Assembly (NCBI GenBank): GCA_049322335.1
Contig: JBMORL010000124.1
Span: forward strand, 1 to 47,621
DNA length: 47,621 nt
Reading direction: 5' to 3'
From: JBMORL01 sp049322335
GTDB lineage: Bacteria > Bacteroidota > Bacteroidia > Flavobacteriales_D > UBA2798
This document shows, in pieces, positions 33,489-41,002 of this stretch. Under the pieces are notes generated by a model. That model was given only the letters and a program-made list of their open reading frames with translations, ran no database searches and was not told the origin of the DNA. How positions within the stretch are numbered: the first letter of the stretch is position 1; each line of letters starts with the position of its first letter. The position numbers were made by a program, and so were the translations under genes.

Positions 33489-34141
33489 TTTAACTTATCG
33501 TCTTCTATGATTTCGTAATCGGTATATCCGTCATTATTCTGGTCGTCATCATTTTTTTTCGTCCCCGTAATTTTTTCAAGAAAACCGGTAATGAAGCTGG
33601 TCGTGACCACAAAACTTTTGATAAGCATAAAAACGAGAAAGAAAACACCCACCAAACCAATAATCCATCCAATGACAGGCGTATCATAAATGTTTTTTAC
33701 CGCACCATAAAACCAGCGGTTCACTGCATTATCAGCAATAACAGGATGCGTGATACAGAATGAAAAATAAACCAGCGAAGCAATAATAATAAACGATTCG
33801 AACTTCATATTGAGTTCTTCCTGGTTAATTTTCATGTTATTGATCTGCATGATAAACCGTTTTCGTTCCAAACGGCCGGTGAGATAGGAGTAAAGCACAA
33901 GTAATCCTACCACTGTAATCAGAATTTTTGGGGCTTCAGGCTTCAGCAGATATTCCTGCGTTTGCATGGCGCTGAGGGAAACCAGCAAATACATATTGGC
34001 CAGTTTAAAAACGTATCGTTCGGCACTGTTGCGTTGCTGAAAGCCGGTAAGCAGGCGATAGAGAATCATAAAAAATCCCCATATTATGCTGAACACAATG
34101 AAAACTATACCGAGAAAGAAGATGTATTTAATCAACTCCAT
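33485..34141 (-). CDS. Hypothetical multi-pass membrane protein
   Basis: 218 residues with about five hydrophobic segments: IFFLGIVFIVFSIIWGFFMI, NMYLLVSLSAM, ILITVVGLLVLYSYL, FIIIASLVYFSF and WIIGLVGVFFLVFMLI. A basic loop lies between (GRLERKRFIMQINNMKIN), and the cytoplasmic tail is acidic (KKNDDDQNNDGYTDYEIIED). No family is recognised. The end of the gene overlaps the start of the MBL hydrolase. A TACTTTTA sequence at 34146-34153, close to a -7 box, lies only 4 bases before the ATG. Confidence 0.75.
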   Translation of the reverse strand: MELIKYIFFLGIVFIVFSIIWGFFMILYRLLTGFQQRNSAERYVFKLANMYLLVSLSAMQTQEYLLKPEAPKILITVVGLLVLYSYLTGRLERKRFIMQINNMKINQEELNMKFESFIIIASLVYFSFCITHPVIADNAVNRWFYGAVKNIYDTPVIGWIIGLVGVFFLVFMLIKSFVVTTSFITGFLEKITGTKKNDDDQNNDGYTDYEIIEDDKLK

Positions 34142-34210
34142 GGGGTAAAAGTAAGAATGTTTTGTAAATAAACGTTTACAGAGGAGAAAAGTTCGTTTCT
34201 GCAGGGCTCT

Positions 34211-34534
34211 TTATTGTGCGTCAAAAAGCCAGGAAGAAGGAGAGGATTTGTGAAGATAGATATCCAGTTGTGTTATTATCTTTTCCAGCAAATTATCCGG
34301 TAGCCGGGGATCATTATTCTGAACAGTAATTTGCAACTGTTGTAGTTGAGAGGGGATTTCAAGAGCCCCGTTTCCTTTAAAAACCATGACGTATTCCTGC
34401 CATGATACAAAAATCAAAATGTCTTTACCTTCTTCTTTAATAAAATATTTTTCACCGGGAGAAAAAATATTTTCCGCCCCTGTTTTTTCGGCCAGTTGCC
34501 AGATCTTTTCCCTGTTGGTTTCTTTAGTAATCAT
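34211..34534 (-). CDS. Hypothetical protein downstream of TPR-SpoIIE phosphatase
   Basis: 107 residues from ATG 34534, which lies 4 bases after the stop of the upstream phosphatase gene; an ATG at 34570 would overlap that gene by 32 bases. Sequence order: MITKETNREKIWQLAEKTG, FSPGEKYFIKEEGKDILIFV, WQEYVMVFKGNGALEIP, and a C-terminal helix (DNLLEKIITQLDIYLHKSSP). No signal peptide or motif is recognised. It may be a partner of the phosphatase because of the tight spacing, but this is inference. Confidence 0.65.
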   Translation of the reverse strand: MITKETNREKIWQLAEKTGAENIFSPGEKYFIKEEGKDILIFVSWQEYVMVFKGNGALEIPSQLQQLQITVQNNDPRLPDNLLEKIITQLDIYLHKSSPSSWLFDAQ

Positions 34535-34538
34535 TTTT

Positions 34539-36620
34539 TCAAAACCTGATGCCAATAATACAAATATCATCTATTTGCTCGTAATGTGTTATTTCTCCGT
34601 TTTCATTTTTCCATGATTTCCATTCTTCAATAGTCTGATCCAGTATGTTTTTTTGTTGTTCTGAAGGAAGATGCGCAACAGAAGAGAGTAACTGGTTAAG
34701 TTTTTTGTATTTGAATTTTTTCCCCGAGGGGCCGCCAAACTGGTCGGCATAACCATCTGTGTAAAGATAAAACACATCTCCTTTTATTACGTCCACATGA
34801 TGAAGTGTAAAATCTTTTTCGTCATAACTTTTCCCTACCGGCATTTTGTCACAGGGAAGTTCGGTAATTTTCCCATCGCGGATCAATACCGGGGAGTTGT
34901 TGGCGGCAGCGTAGGAGACCTCACCCCCTTGCTCCGCCAAAGCGCTTCGCAAAGGCGAGCCTGCCCCTCTCCGAAGGAGATTGGAGTCGAATTTCATAAG
35001 TATAGAATCCATCCCGTCTTTCGAATCTTTTTCTTCGTCATCTGCATTCAATGCGTTTATTATTTCTTCGCGTACTCCATTCAGAATTTTTTCGGGACTG
35101 GTTGTTTTCCTTTCTACTACTACTTCATTTAGCAGTGATATATTTAACAAACTCATAAATGCACCGGGAACACCGTGGCCGGTACAGTCGGCAACTGTAA
35201 GAATGAACCCGTTATCTGTTTTCACCGCCCAGTAAAAATCTCCGCTTACAATATCTTTGGGTTTGTAGAGAACGAAAAAATCATCCAGGTGCCTGGAAAT
35301 GTATTTTTCTGAAGTGAGTAATGCCGATTGAATTCGTTTGGCGTAATGAATGCTGTCCAGTATTTCTTTGTTTTTTTCTTCCACGATAGCATTCTTCTCT
35401 TCAATCACCGAGTAGGCTTTTTGCAGTTTTTCATTGGCTTTTTTCTTAATGCGGTAACTTCTGAAAATAAAAAACGCAAGGGCGATAATGAGTAATAACA
35501 CACCGGCAGCAAAACGCAGCATTAATTCATTTCTTTCATTTTGTGCATTGGCGTTTTTCAGTTCCAGCCCCTGGATCTTCAGCGATTGTTCTTTATCTTT
35601 CAATGCACGCTCTTTTTTTTCAGTTTCATATTGCGCCAGCTTACTGGCCATTTCGCTTTGTCCTTCTTCGGTATACACTTCAGCATTCATTTTCGAATAC
35701 AACTTCATCATATCAAAGGCTTTTTTATATTGCCCTTTCAATGAATAGGCATCTGAAAAAGATTCATAGGCATTACGGATAAGAATTTTTGAGTGGATGG
35801 AATCTGCAATTTGTAATCCTTCTTCCAGGCTTTCCAGTGCCGCATCGGGTTTATTGGCTTTTACGCGTACAATTCCCTTGTTGATAAGCGAAGCGGCCAC
35901 TCCGGCAAGATCGTTGATGGAACGGGCAAGGTCTTCCGATTTTTGAAAACACTCTTCAGCCTTTGAAAAATCCTTATTTTCCATTGCAATTGCGCCCATA
36001 TTATTGAGCGGCTCGGCAATTCTTATTGTATTTCCCGTTTCAAGTGCTATCCGGTAAGACTTTTCCATATATTCCAGGCTTTTCTTATAATCGTTTTTGA
36101 AATAATAAATGATGCCGAGATTATTGTAGGAAGTGGAAATATCTTCTTTGTTATTTAGTTTTAATCGTAGCGCCAGTGATTTTTTGTGGTAGTCGAGGGC
36201 AAGATCGTAATTTCCAATCATATCATAGAGACTGCCAAGATTGTTATAGGAAGTGGCAAGCCCGGTACTGTCATTAATAATGTCGCGTATTTTCAACGCT
36301 TTTAGATTATAGTCCAACGCTTTTTCATATTCACTCATGTTGTAATAGGCAAGCGCAATATTATTAAGTGCAGAAGCAGTTTTTTTCGGTTCGTTCAAAC
36401 GAATGGCCGCATTTAAACAACCGGTAAGATAAACCAAAGCACTGTCGTATATTCCCACATCGTTATAATACAACCCTATCTCATAACCATGGTCGTATAG
36501 TATTTTATCCTCATCAGAATTTAAATAAATATTTTTTAGTGAATCAATATTGTTGGCGGGCAAAAGCGATGAAAGAAGCAAAAGCCCGCATAACAGGAAT
36601 ATGTTTTTTTGGGAAAACAT
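34539..36620 (-). CDS. TPR-transmembrane-SpoIIE/PP2C-type phosphatase
   Basis: 693 residues. After a signal-like N-terminus (IFLLCGLLLLSSLLP) come about seven TPRs (ALNNIALAYYNMSEYEKALD, SYNNLGSLYDMIGNYDLALD, SYNNLGIIYYFKNDYKKSLE), a coiled coil, one membrane helix (FAAGVLLLIIALAFFIF), a second coiled coil, and a PP2C/SpoIIE catalytic domain (FYWAVKTDNGFILTVADCTG, HGVPGAFMSLLN, FYLYTDGYADQFGG, IDDICIIG). The Asp residues in VADCTGHG, TDGYADQ and DDICI are the metal ligands of the family. The topology is sensor outside, phosphatase inside. A segment of about 18 residues (LRRGAGSPLRSALAEQGGE) between MDSILMKFDSN and VSYAAANNSPV is encoded by an inserted dispersed repeat; the frame is kept. Confidence 0.88.
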   Translation of the reverse strand: MFSQKNIFLLCGLLLLSSLLPANNIDSLKNIYLNSDEDKILYDHGYEIGLYYNDVGIYDSALVYLTGCLNAAIRLNEPKKTASALNNIALAYYNMSEYEKALDYNLKALKIRDIINDSTGLATSYNNLGSLYDMIGNYDLALDYHKKSLALRLKLNNKEDISTSYNNLGIIYYFKNDYKKSLEYMEKSYRIALETGNTIRIAEPLNNMGAIAMENKDFSKAEECFQKSEDLARSINDLAGVAASLINKGIVRVKANKPDAALESLEEGLQIADSIHSKILIRNAYESFSDAYSLKGQYKKAFDMMKLYSKMNAEVYTEEGQSEMASKLAQYETEKKERALKDKEQSLKIQGLELKNANAQNERNELMLRFAAGVLLLIIALAFFIFRSYRIKKKANEKLQKAYSVIEEKNAIVEEKNKEILDSIHYAKRIQSALLTSEKYISRHLDDFFVLYKPKDIVSGDFYWAVKTDNGFILTVADCTGHGVPGAFMSLLNISLLNEVVVERKTTSPEKILNGVREEIINALNADDEEKDSKDGMDSILMKFDSNLLRRGAGSPLRSALAEQGGEVSYAAANNSPVLIRDGKITELPCDKMPVGKSYDEKDFTLHHVDVIKGDVFYLYTDGYADQFGGPSGKKFKYKKLNQLLSSVAHLPSEQQKNILDQTIEEWKSWKNENGEITHYEQIDDICIIGIRF
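34917..34988. repeat. Dispersed repeat inserted in frame in the phosphatase gene
   Basis: Plus-strand words CCTCACCCCCTTGCTCCGCC and CTGCCCCTCTCCGAAGGAGA, with nested dyads (GCGCTTCGC, CGCC/GGCG, CTCCGAAGGAG), have the look of the palindromic repeats scattered in Bacteroidota genomes and are unlike the surrounding coding sequence. Confidence 0.65.
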
Positions 36621-36627
36621 TTTTTTG

Positions 36628-36635
36628 TGAATATA
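36628..36635 (-). promoter_or_regulatory. Possible -7 box for the phosphatase gene
   Basis: Minus strand TATATTCA, close to TAnnTTTG, ends 7 bases before ATG 36620. The short distance would leave almost no leader. Confidence 0.3.
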
Positions 36636-36643
36636 AATGAAAA

Positions 36644-36810
36644 TCAGGTTAATTCCTGTATAGGGTCAATCTTTTTCCATCCGGTTGCTGAAAAACCGGC
36701 TTCCCCGGTAGTTTTCTCACCCGTTGAACCCGTGTACGGTAACTTTAACCTTTTGCAGAAAGAATACCTGTCGGAAAAAATAACAATACGACAAGCGTGA
36801 TCTTTATCAT
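36644..36810 (-). pseudogene. Broken sixth ORF of the ars operon (signal-peptide remnant)
   Basis: An ATG at 36808-36810 overlaps the TGA of arsC (ATGA) and begins MIKITLVVLLFFPTGILSAK, a convincing signal peptide, but the frame stops at TAA 36745-36747 after 21 residues. Shifting frame near that stop gives an open stretch with KLPYTGSTGEKTTGEAGFSA and GWKKIDPIQELT, ending at TGA 36644-36646. A single frameshift in a small secreted protein of about 55 residues would explain this. Alternatively the 21-residue ORF is a chance product. No homologue is recalled. Confidence 0.4.
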
Positions 36811-37226
36811 GGAAAATTTGTCTCCATGAATTTCCGGCAAAATTCCTTTATTTCCAAACGGGTTTTGCGGAAAGAAGCCATGATTTCTTCTTCACTGCCT
36901 GTAGCTTTGGCCGGATCGGGAAAATTTTGATGGATTTTTACAGCTTTCGATGGAAAATACGGACATCTCTCCTTCGCGTTATCGCATACAGTAATCACAA
37001 AGTCGAAATTAATATCTTCGTATTCGTTTACGTTATTGGAGGTGTGATGGGAAATATCTATTCCGTCTTCATTCATGGATGCAATGGCTCTTGGATTAAC
37101 TCCATGCGTTTCTACACCGGCACTGTAAATTTCTGTCTTATTTTTTCCAAAATGTTCCAGGTATCCGTGAGCCATCTGGCTGCGGCAGGAATTACCGGTA
37201 CATAAAACGAGTATTTTCTTTTTCAT
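36807..37226 (-). CDS. arsC: Arsenate reductase, LMW-phosphatase fold
   Basis: 139 residues. The P-loop CTGNSCRSQMAHG (Cys9, Arg15) starts the protein and the redox pair is Cys81/Cys88 in VCDNAKERCPYFP, the arrangement of thioredoxin-coupled ArsC of the pI258 type. It reduces As(V) to As(III) in the cytoplasm; a Cys cascade passes the oxidising equivalents to thioredoxin. QNFPDPAKATGSEEE with its Asp is the general-acid loop. It lies 2 bases after the aquaporin gene, so the two are co-transcribed. The arsenite made here could leave through that channel. Confidence 0.93.
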   Translation of the reverse strand: MKKKILVLCTGNSCRSQMAHGYLEHFGKNKTEIYSAGVETHGVNPRAIASMNEDGIDISHHTSNNVNEYEDINFDFVITVCDNAKERCPYFPSKAVKIHQNFPDPAKATGSEEEIMASFRKTRLEIKEFCRKFMETNFP

Positions 37227-37228
37227 TA

Positions 37229-37873
37229 CTATTTTTTTGAATTAACTATTTTCGAAACCAATAAAGCCAGCAACGCACCACTTACAGGAGCCAGAATATA
37301 GATCCATAAATGTTCCGTATGCTGCGATACCAAAGCCGGTGCCAGCGAGCGGGCAGGATTCATGGATGCTCCGGTAATGGGGCCGGCAAACCAGGCTTCC
37401 AGCATTACAATCAAACCGGCAACTATCGGTGTAGCCATTGCTGTAGGTCCGGATGATGTCATTAAAATTCCCAGCATAAGAAAAAAGGTGAGAAGAATTT
37501 CAAGAATGAAAGAGGGCATGGGATCGCCTGACGGAAGAGTAGAGCCTAAATATTCGTCAGAAGGAAAAAGTAAAAAAAGTGAAAAGGAAGCCAGTAATGC
37601 TCCTGCTATCTGCGAGAAAATGTAAAGGACGGAATCTTTCGTATTCATTTTTTTATCCGCCCACAGGGCGATGGTTACAGCAGGGTTCATGTGTGCGCCC
37701 GAAATATGTCCAAACGCAAATGCCATAGCCGTTACCACTGCCCCGAACGTAACTGCAATTCCCGCATGGGTAACAACTCCATTGGTTTCGTTATTAATTA
37801 CTATTGCTCCCGTTCCGCAGAATATAAGGGTGAAGGTTGAAATAAGTTCTGATGTGTAGAGTTTATATTTCAT
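37229..37873 (-). CDS. MIP-family aquaporin of the arsenic operon (AqpS-like)
   Basis: 214 residues with six membrane helices and the two NPA boxes intact (HMNPAVT, Asn63; SMNPARS, Asn172). GHISGAHMNPAVT and GPITGASMNPARSLAPA are the two pore half-helices. In some bacteria such as Sinorhizobium an aquaglyceroporin (AqpS) replaces the ArsB or Acr3 pump and lets arsenite flow out down its gradient after ArsC reduction. No ArsB or Acr3 is present here, and the gene sits between the ArsI-like gene and arsC, which supports that role. Selectivity cannot be decided by reading alone. Confidence 0.88.
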   Translation of the reverse strand: MKYKLYTSELISTFTLIFCGTGAIVINNETNGVVTHAGIAVTFGAVVTAMAFAFGHISGAHMNPAVTIALWADKKMNTKDSVLYIFSQIAGALLASFSLFLLFPSDEYLGSTLPSGDPMPSFILEILLTFFLMLGILMTSSGPTAMATPIVAGLIVMLEAWFAGPITGASMNPARSLAPALVSQHTEHLWIYILAPVSGALLALLVSKIVNSKK

Positions 37874-37894
37874 AATTTCATTTTTTATGTGAAA

Positions 37895-37973
37895 AGGGAT
37901 AGCGTTATTAAGGGATAGAGGAATAGAGTAGTGCGCTCACTCTATCCCTTAATAACTTAATAACTCTATCCCT
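37895..37973. repeat. Inverted repeat within the ars operon, 17-bp perfect arms
   Basis: GTTATTAAGGGATAGAG (37904-37920) is exactly complementary to CTCTATCCCTTAATAAC (37940-37956), with a 19-base loop; further GGGATAG/CTATCCC words extend it on both sides. It lies between the ArsI-like and aquaporin genes, and its edge provides the TAG stop of the ArsI-like gene. Confidence 0.8.
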
Positions 37974-38466
37974 AACAACAAGTCTCCTTATCACTCTCAC
38001 AACACTTTTTCAATTCTCCCAGAGCTACTTTTTTCTTTTCCGGCATACAACAGGCAGAAGTGTCTTCTAATGAATAATGAGGGTCGTTGAATTCAGCATC
38101 GGCATGGAAATAGTAAACTTCCCATTGCACACCATCGGGATCGTTGGCCCAGAATTTATCCTGTACGGCATAGCAGCAGGAGGTTCCGGTTTCTTCTTTG
38201 CTCACGATGTTTTTTGCTTTTGCATCGGCCAGTTTTTGTTCCAGTATTTCTTTTGTTTCTACCTGGAAACCGAGATGTCCGAAATTTTGCTGAACACGCC
38301 CGGGATTTTCTACAAACGAAATAATGAGAGAGGGTTCGTCAAGTATATACTTGGCGTAATGCGGTTTTACTTTTTCGGGTTGTTTTCCGAATAAAGAATT
38401 GTAGAACGCAATGGTTCTTTCGAGGTTGGACACGTATAAACTTACGTGCATTCTTGGGAATTTCAT
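37972..38466 (-). CDS. arsI: ArsI/CadI-type glyoxalase-fold protein
   Basis: 164 residues. The metal ligands of a vicinal-oxygen-chelate fold are His7 (MHVSLYV), His64 (FGHLGFQV) and Glu116 (VQWEVYYF). The pair Cys97-Cys98 in GTSCCYAVQDKFW is the vicinal pair known in ArsI, a dioxygenase that splits the C-As bond of trivalent methyl- or aryl-arsenicals. The tail is rich in Cys (ACCMPEKKK, KKCCESDKETCC) and may bind As(III). CadI-like proteins of unproven activity share this layout, so substrate is inferred from the operon. It is preceded by an A-rich repeat leader and by a dispersed palindromic repeat that separates it from arsR. Confidence 0.85.
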   Translation of the reverse strand: MKFPRMHVSLYVSNLERTIAFYNSLFGKQPEKVKPHYAKYILDEPSLIISFVENPGRVQQNFGHLGFQVETKEILEQKLADAKAKNIVSKEETGTSCCYAVQDKFWANDPDGVQWEVYYFHADAEFNDPHYSLEDTSACCMPEKKKVALGELKKCCESDKETCC

Positions 38467-38510
38467 ATTTTATGTTTTTTATTTTAAGTTTTGTGTTTTA
38501 GGTTTTATTG
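38467..38510. repeat. Leader repeat of AAAACNTAAA-type words
   Basis: On the minus strand this stretch before the ArsI-like start reads as words such as AACCTAAAACACAAAACTTA and AAACATAAAAT, like the stretch before the DUF1801 gene at 14021-14053. Confidence 0.5.
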
Positions 38511-38515
38511 TGTGC

Positions 38516-38655
38516 TGTCATTGCGGGCCTGCCTGTCGGCAGACAGGGGAGTCATCGACCGCGGCAATCCGCATCCGTGCGTGGTCATTGCTAACCCAAT
38601 CCCGCGCGCTGTCATTGCGAGACCTGGCTCTGCAGGCCGAAGCAATCTGCGCTTG
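38516..38655. repeat. Two copies of a GTCATTGCG...GCAATC dispersed repeat
   Basis: GTCATTGCGGGCCTGCC (38516) leads to GCGGCAATCCGC, and GTCATTGCGAGACCTGG (38611) leads to CCGAAGCAATCTGCG. Each half carries internal dyads, for example CCTGTC/GACAGG at 38532-38547. Similar GTCATTGCGAG...AAGCAATC elements are widespread in bacteria. The element lies between arsR and the ArsI-like gene and may act as an intra-operon hairpin. Confidence 0.75.
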
Positions 38656-38674
38656 CGGGCTGGCTTTGTTTCCG

Positions 38675-39013
38675 TTAACAACATTCCGTATCACATTTAC
38701 ATTTCTGTATCGACTCATTCATCTCCTGTATCATTTTCGCCATTCGTTCAAAATTTTTCCAGTTGATGCAATAGCAGGAGCGGGCGCCATCAATGCTGCC
38801 CGATATTAATCCTGCCGACTGCAATTCCTTTAAATGTTGCGAAACGGTAGACTGGGAGAGAGGCAGTTCATCAACTATTTCTCCGCATATACAGGAATTC
38901 CTTTTGGAAAGCAGTTTTAAGATTTCAATCCGTGCCGGGTGAGAAAGTGCCTTGGCAAAATCCGCCAGCTCTGCCGATTTTTTCGAAAACTCATCTTTCT
39001 TATTCAGTGCCAT
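38675..39013 (-). CDS. arsR: ArsR-family arsenic-responsive repressor
   Basis: 112 residues. Winged-helix core: ADFAKALSHPARIEILKLLS, the metal-binding-type CICGEIVDEL (Cys41, Cys43) in the place of the ELCVCDL motif, then the recognition helix PLSQSTVSQHLKELQSAGL and the wing GSIDGARSCYCINW. The C-terminal QKCKCDTECC adds four more Cys. As(III) binding to the Cys pair releases the repressor from DNA. First gene of the minus-strand ars operon. A perfect operator-like dyad and a -7 box lie just upstream. Confidence 0.92.
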   Translation of the reverse strand: MALNKKDEFSKKSAELADFAKALSHPARIEILKLLSKRNSCICGEIVDELPLSQSTVSQHLKELQSAGLISGSIDGARSCYCINWKNFERMAKMIQEMNESIQKCKCDTECC

Positions 39014-39030
39014 ATTGAAGATTTATGATA

Positions 39031-39038
39031 CAAATATA
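39031..39038 (-). promoter_or_regulatory. -7 promoter box of the ars operon
   Basis: Minus strand TATATTTG fits TAnnTTTG and lies 17 bases before the arsR ATG. Confidence 0.65.
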
Positions 39039-39043
39039 ATGTA

Positions 39044-39061
39044 TATCGTAAATATACGATA
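39044..39061 (-). promoter_or_regulatory. arsO: Candidate ArsR operator
   Basis: TATCGTA-AATA-TACGATA is a perfect inverted repeat with 7-base arms. It falls directly upstream of the -7 box, between the positions expected for the -7 and -33 elements, where a bound repressor would block polymerase. Confidence 0.75.
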
Positions 39062-39140
39062 AATAGTTTTGAAAAAATTGTTAACAGGTTGGTTTTTTAA
39101 GCGGGTTACCAGGCTAAGAGCAGGATTATACTACCGATAA

Positions 39141-39180
39141 TTTATACAAATTAGGGAATTAAGTACCAGATTTGTATAAA
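39141..39180. repeat. AT-rich inverted repeat, 11-bp arms
   Basis: TTTATACAAAT (39141-39151) pairs perfectly with ATTTGTATAAA (39170-39180), 18-base loop. It lies between the divergent-side regulatory region of arsR and the end of the next minus-strand gene; it could be a second operator or a weak terminator. Confidence 0.55.
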
Positions 39181-39265
39181 ATTATAAAATATAACTTATT
39201 GATATTATGTAATTTCAGATAACCCCAATAGCTATCTGGAAAATTATTTGTAATCAAAATTGTAT

Positions 39266-39306
39266 TTACTGCCGCCTGCCTACTGCAACTGCCTGTTGCC
39301 ACTGGC
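39266..39306. repeat. CTGCCTACTG-type short repeat at a gene end
   Basis: CCTGCCTACTGCAACTGCCT and neighbouring words belong to the same family as those at 9335 and 42016. The element codes the last residues (GNRQLQ) and TAG stop of the next gene. Confidence 0.65.
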
Positions 39307-40848
39307 AATTCTCCTCACCGCTTTCTCCCTCACCACATCCTGAATCACTCTTCCCTCAATCCTGCTTTCCAGCCACGAAATGATATCGAAATAGAGAAAC
39401 GCCCTGCGTTCGTATTTGTCTTTTTCCAGGTTTTCCATTTGTTTTTTTAATTTTACAAAACGGGCGGTTATTTCCTTTTTCGAATAATCTTTTCGAAGCC
39501 CCTTTAAAAACTGCATGATGAGTTGCTGGTATTTTACAAAACTTTTTTTCTGCAACAGGAAACGATAGGTAGAACGGATATTGTTTTCCACCCGGTCGTC
39601 ATCTTCCAGTTCAAAGTAACAGATCAACCGGAGTATCCGCGAAAATGAATGAAGATCTTCACGCGTTTCCGTTTCCTTTTCGTTGATAATATAGTTGAGC
39701 CATTTGATGGACTCCTTAAAGTTGCTGCTTCCGAAATAAAGACAGGCAATTTTATAATACAAAACCAGTACCGTGTGTTTATCCAGTTTCGGAATAAAAT
39801 TATTTAACTCGTTTTGCAATCTGGAAACAATCCGCGTTCCCGATTTAAATTCTCCCAGCATAAAATGCCGGTTTATCTCGTGAATGTAAATGGTTCTGAA
39901 TAAATGCAGGTTGATGTTTTCGGTATGAATGATATTTTTATCTCGTTTTAATGACACCAGTTTGTGGTGGGTCTGCATGAATTCGTTGTAGAGATACAGT
40001 TTGTTCTGTGCCACCAGCAGGCTGTTCAATGCTTTGATGTACATTTCGGTTTTGAGGCAGATCATTTCCGGATGATCTTCAAACAACTGCATCCATTTTC
40101 TGGCGTACCGGTATCCTTCTCTTGTATCGCGTATAAAAAAATAATACCCGGTAAAGGAAGAGTAGAGGTAAAGTTTTTCCTGGAAAGTAAGGCGCGACTC
40201 GTTATATTCAGGCAATCCCGACTGAAAGAACGATTTTACTTTTTCATGGTCTTCGCGGTTACGGATAAAACCGATATTCTGGTAAAAGGAATTTAGTCGC
40301 AGTGACAGGTTGGAAAACGAATTGATATTCTGAACCGATTGCGAAGTGACATTTGTTTCACTTACTATTTTTTCGGTTCTCCCGGTATCACCTAATCCCT
40401 GCTGCTGGCGGATGGCCATTTTTTCCAGGTCAAGTAATTCCAGGAGGAAAACGCGGCTATCGTATTCCACGGCCAGTCTTTTTGCTTTTTCAATCATCTG
40501 CAGGCATTCTTTGTACAAACATTTGCTGTAAAGAATACGTGAATAATCAATCAGCTCCGATATCTGCATTTCAGGTAGTTTACTCACATTGGCCAATTGG
40601 AGGCATTTTAGTATTTGCCGGTAAAGGTGCGCTTTCATATTGGGCATCTGGTGGGGGAGAAGTGCCTTATGTTTTTTCAGGAGCTTATGTTCATCATAAA
40701 CCTCCTGTGCTGCCATCTCATCAAAAAGAAGAAGAAATTTTTTTTCACCTGTATCCTGTCTCGAAGCAAATAACTTAAACTGCCGCTTCTCACTTTTGGA
40801 AAGGGAATGTATCAGCCGGAATAACTGGTCGGATTTGACTTTGGACAT
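39280..40848 (-). CDS. Hypothetical alpha-helical (TPR-like) protein, 522 residues
   Basis: Cytoplasmic, no signal peptide, basic. The protein is almost wholly helical, with TPR-like spacing of Tyr/Leu and Ala positions: MSKVKSDQLFRLIHSLSKSE, LYRQILKCLQLAN, LYSKCLYKECLQMIEKAKRL, YKIACLYFGSSNFKESIKWL, YFDIISWLESRIEG. The start KSDQLFRLIHSLSKSEKRQF appears in many unnamed Bacteroidota proteins of about 500 residues as I remember them; no function is known. The last residues, GNRQLQ, come from a dispersed repeat. It has its own promoter box at 40905-40912. Confidence 0.75.
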   Translation of the reverse strand: MSKVKSDQLFRLIHSLSKSEKRQFKLFASRQDTGEKKFLLLFDEMAAQEVYDEHKLLKKHKALLPHQMPNMKAHLYRQILKCLQLANVSKLPEMQISELIDYSRILYSKCLYKECLQMIEKAKRLAVEYDSRVFLLELLDLEKMAIRQQQGLGDTGRTEKIVSETNVTSQSVQNINSFSNLSLRLNSFYQNIGFIRNREDHEKVKSFFQSGLPEYNESRLTFQEKLYLYSSFTGYYFFIRDTREGYRYARKWMQLFEDHPEMICLKTEMYIKALNSLLVAQNKLYLYNEFMQTHHKLVSLKRDKNIIHTENINLHLFRTIYIHEINRHFMLGEFKSGTRIVSRLQNELNNFIPKLDKHTVLVLYYKIACLYFGSSNFKESIKWLNYIINEKETETREDLHSFSRILRLICYFELEDDDRVENNIRSTYRFLLQKKSFVKYQQLIMQFLKGLRKDYSKKEITARFVKLKKQMENLEKDKYERRAFLYFDIISWLESRIEGRVIQDVVREKAVRRIASGNRQLQ

Positions 40849-40904
40849 CGTAGTAAAATATTTGTAAATATATATAAATCAATTATAAAAAAACTAATTA
40901 GGTA

Positions 40905-40912
40905 CAAAAATA
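40905..40912 (-). promoter_or_regulatory. -7 promoter box of the helical-protein gene
   Basis: Minus strand TATTTTTG fits TAnnTTTG, 56 bases before ATG 40848. The divergent fabH gene shows no equally good box. Confidence 0.45.
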
Positions 40913-41002
40913 TGATTTTGGATATAGTAGTATAATTTTATTTTGAGTTGCATTACGGTGATGTATTCCGGATATTTGTAAATAATAAAACCACCTGAGT
41001 TT

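Noticed and set aside
36609..36800. 63-residue plus-strand ORF before the phosphatase gene
   Set aside because: Starts with TTG at the phosphatase start on the opposite strand and overlaps the more plausible minus-strand signal-peptide remnant.
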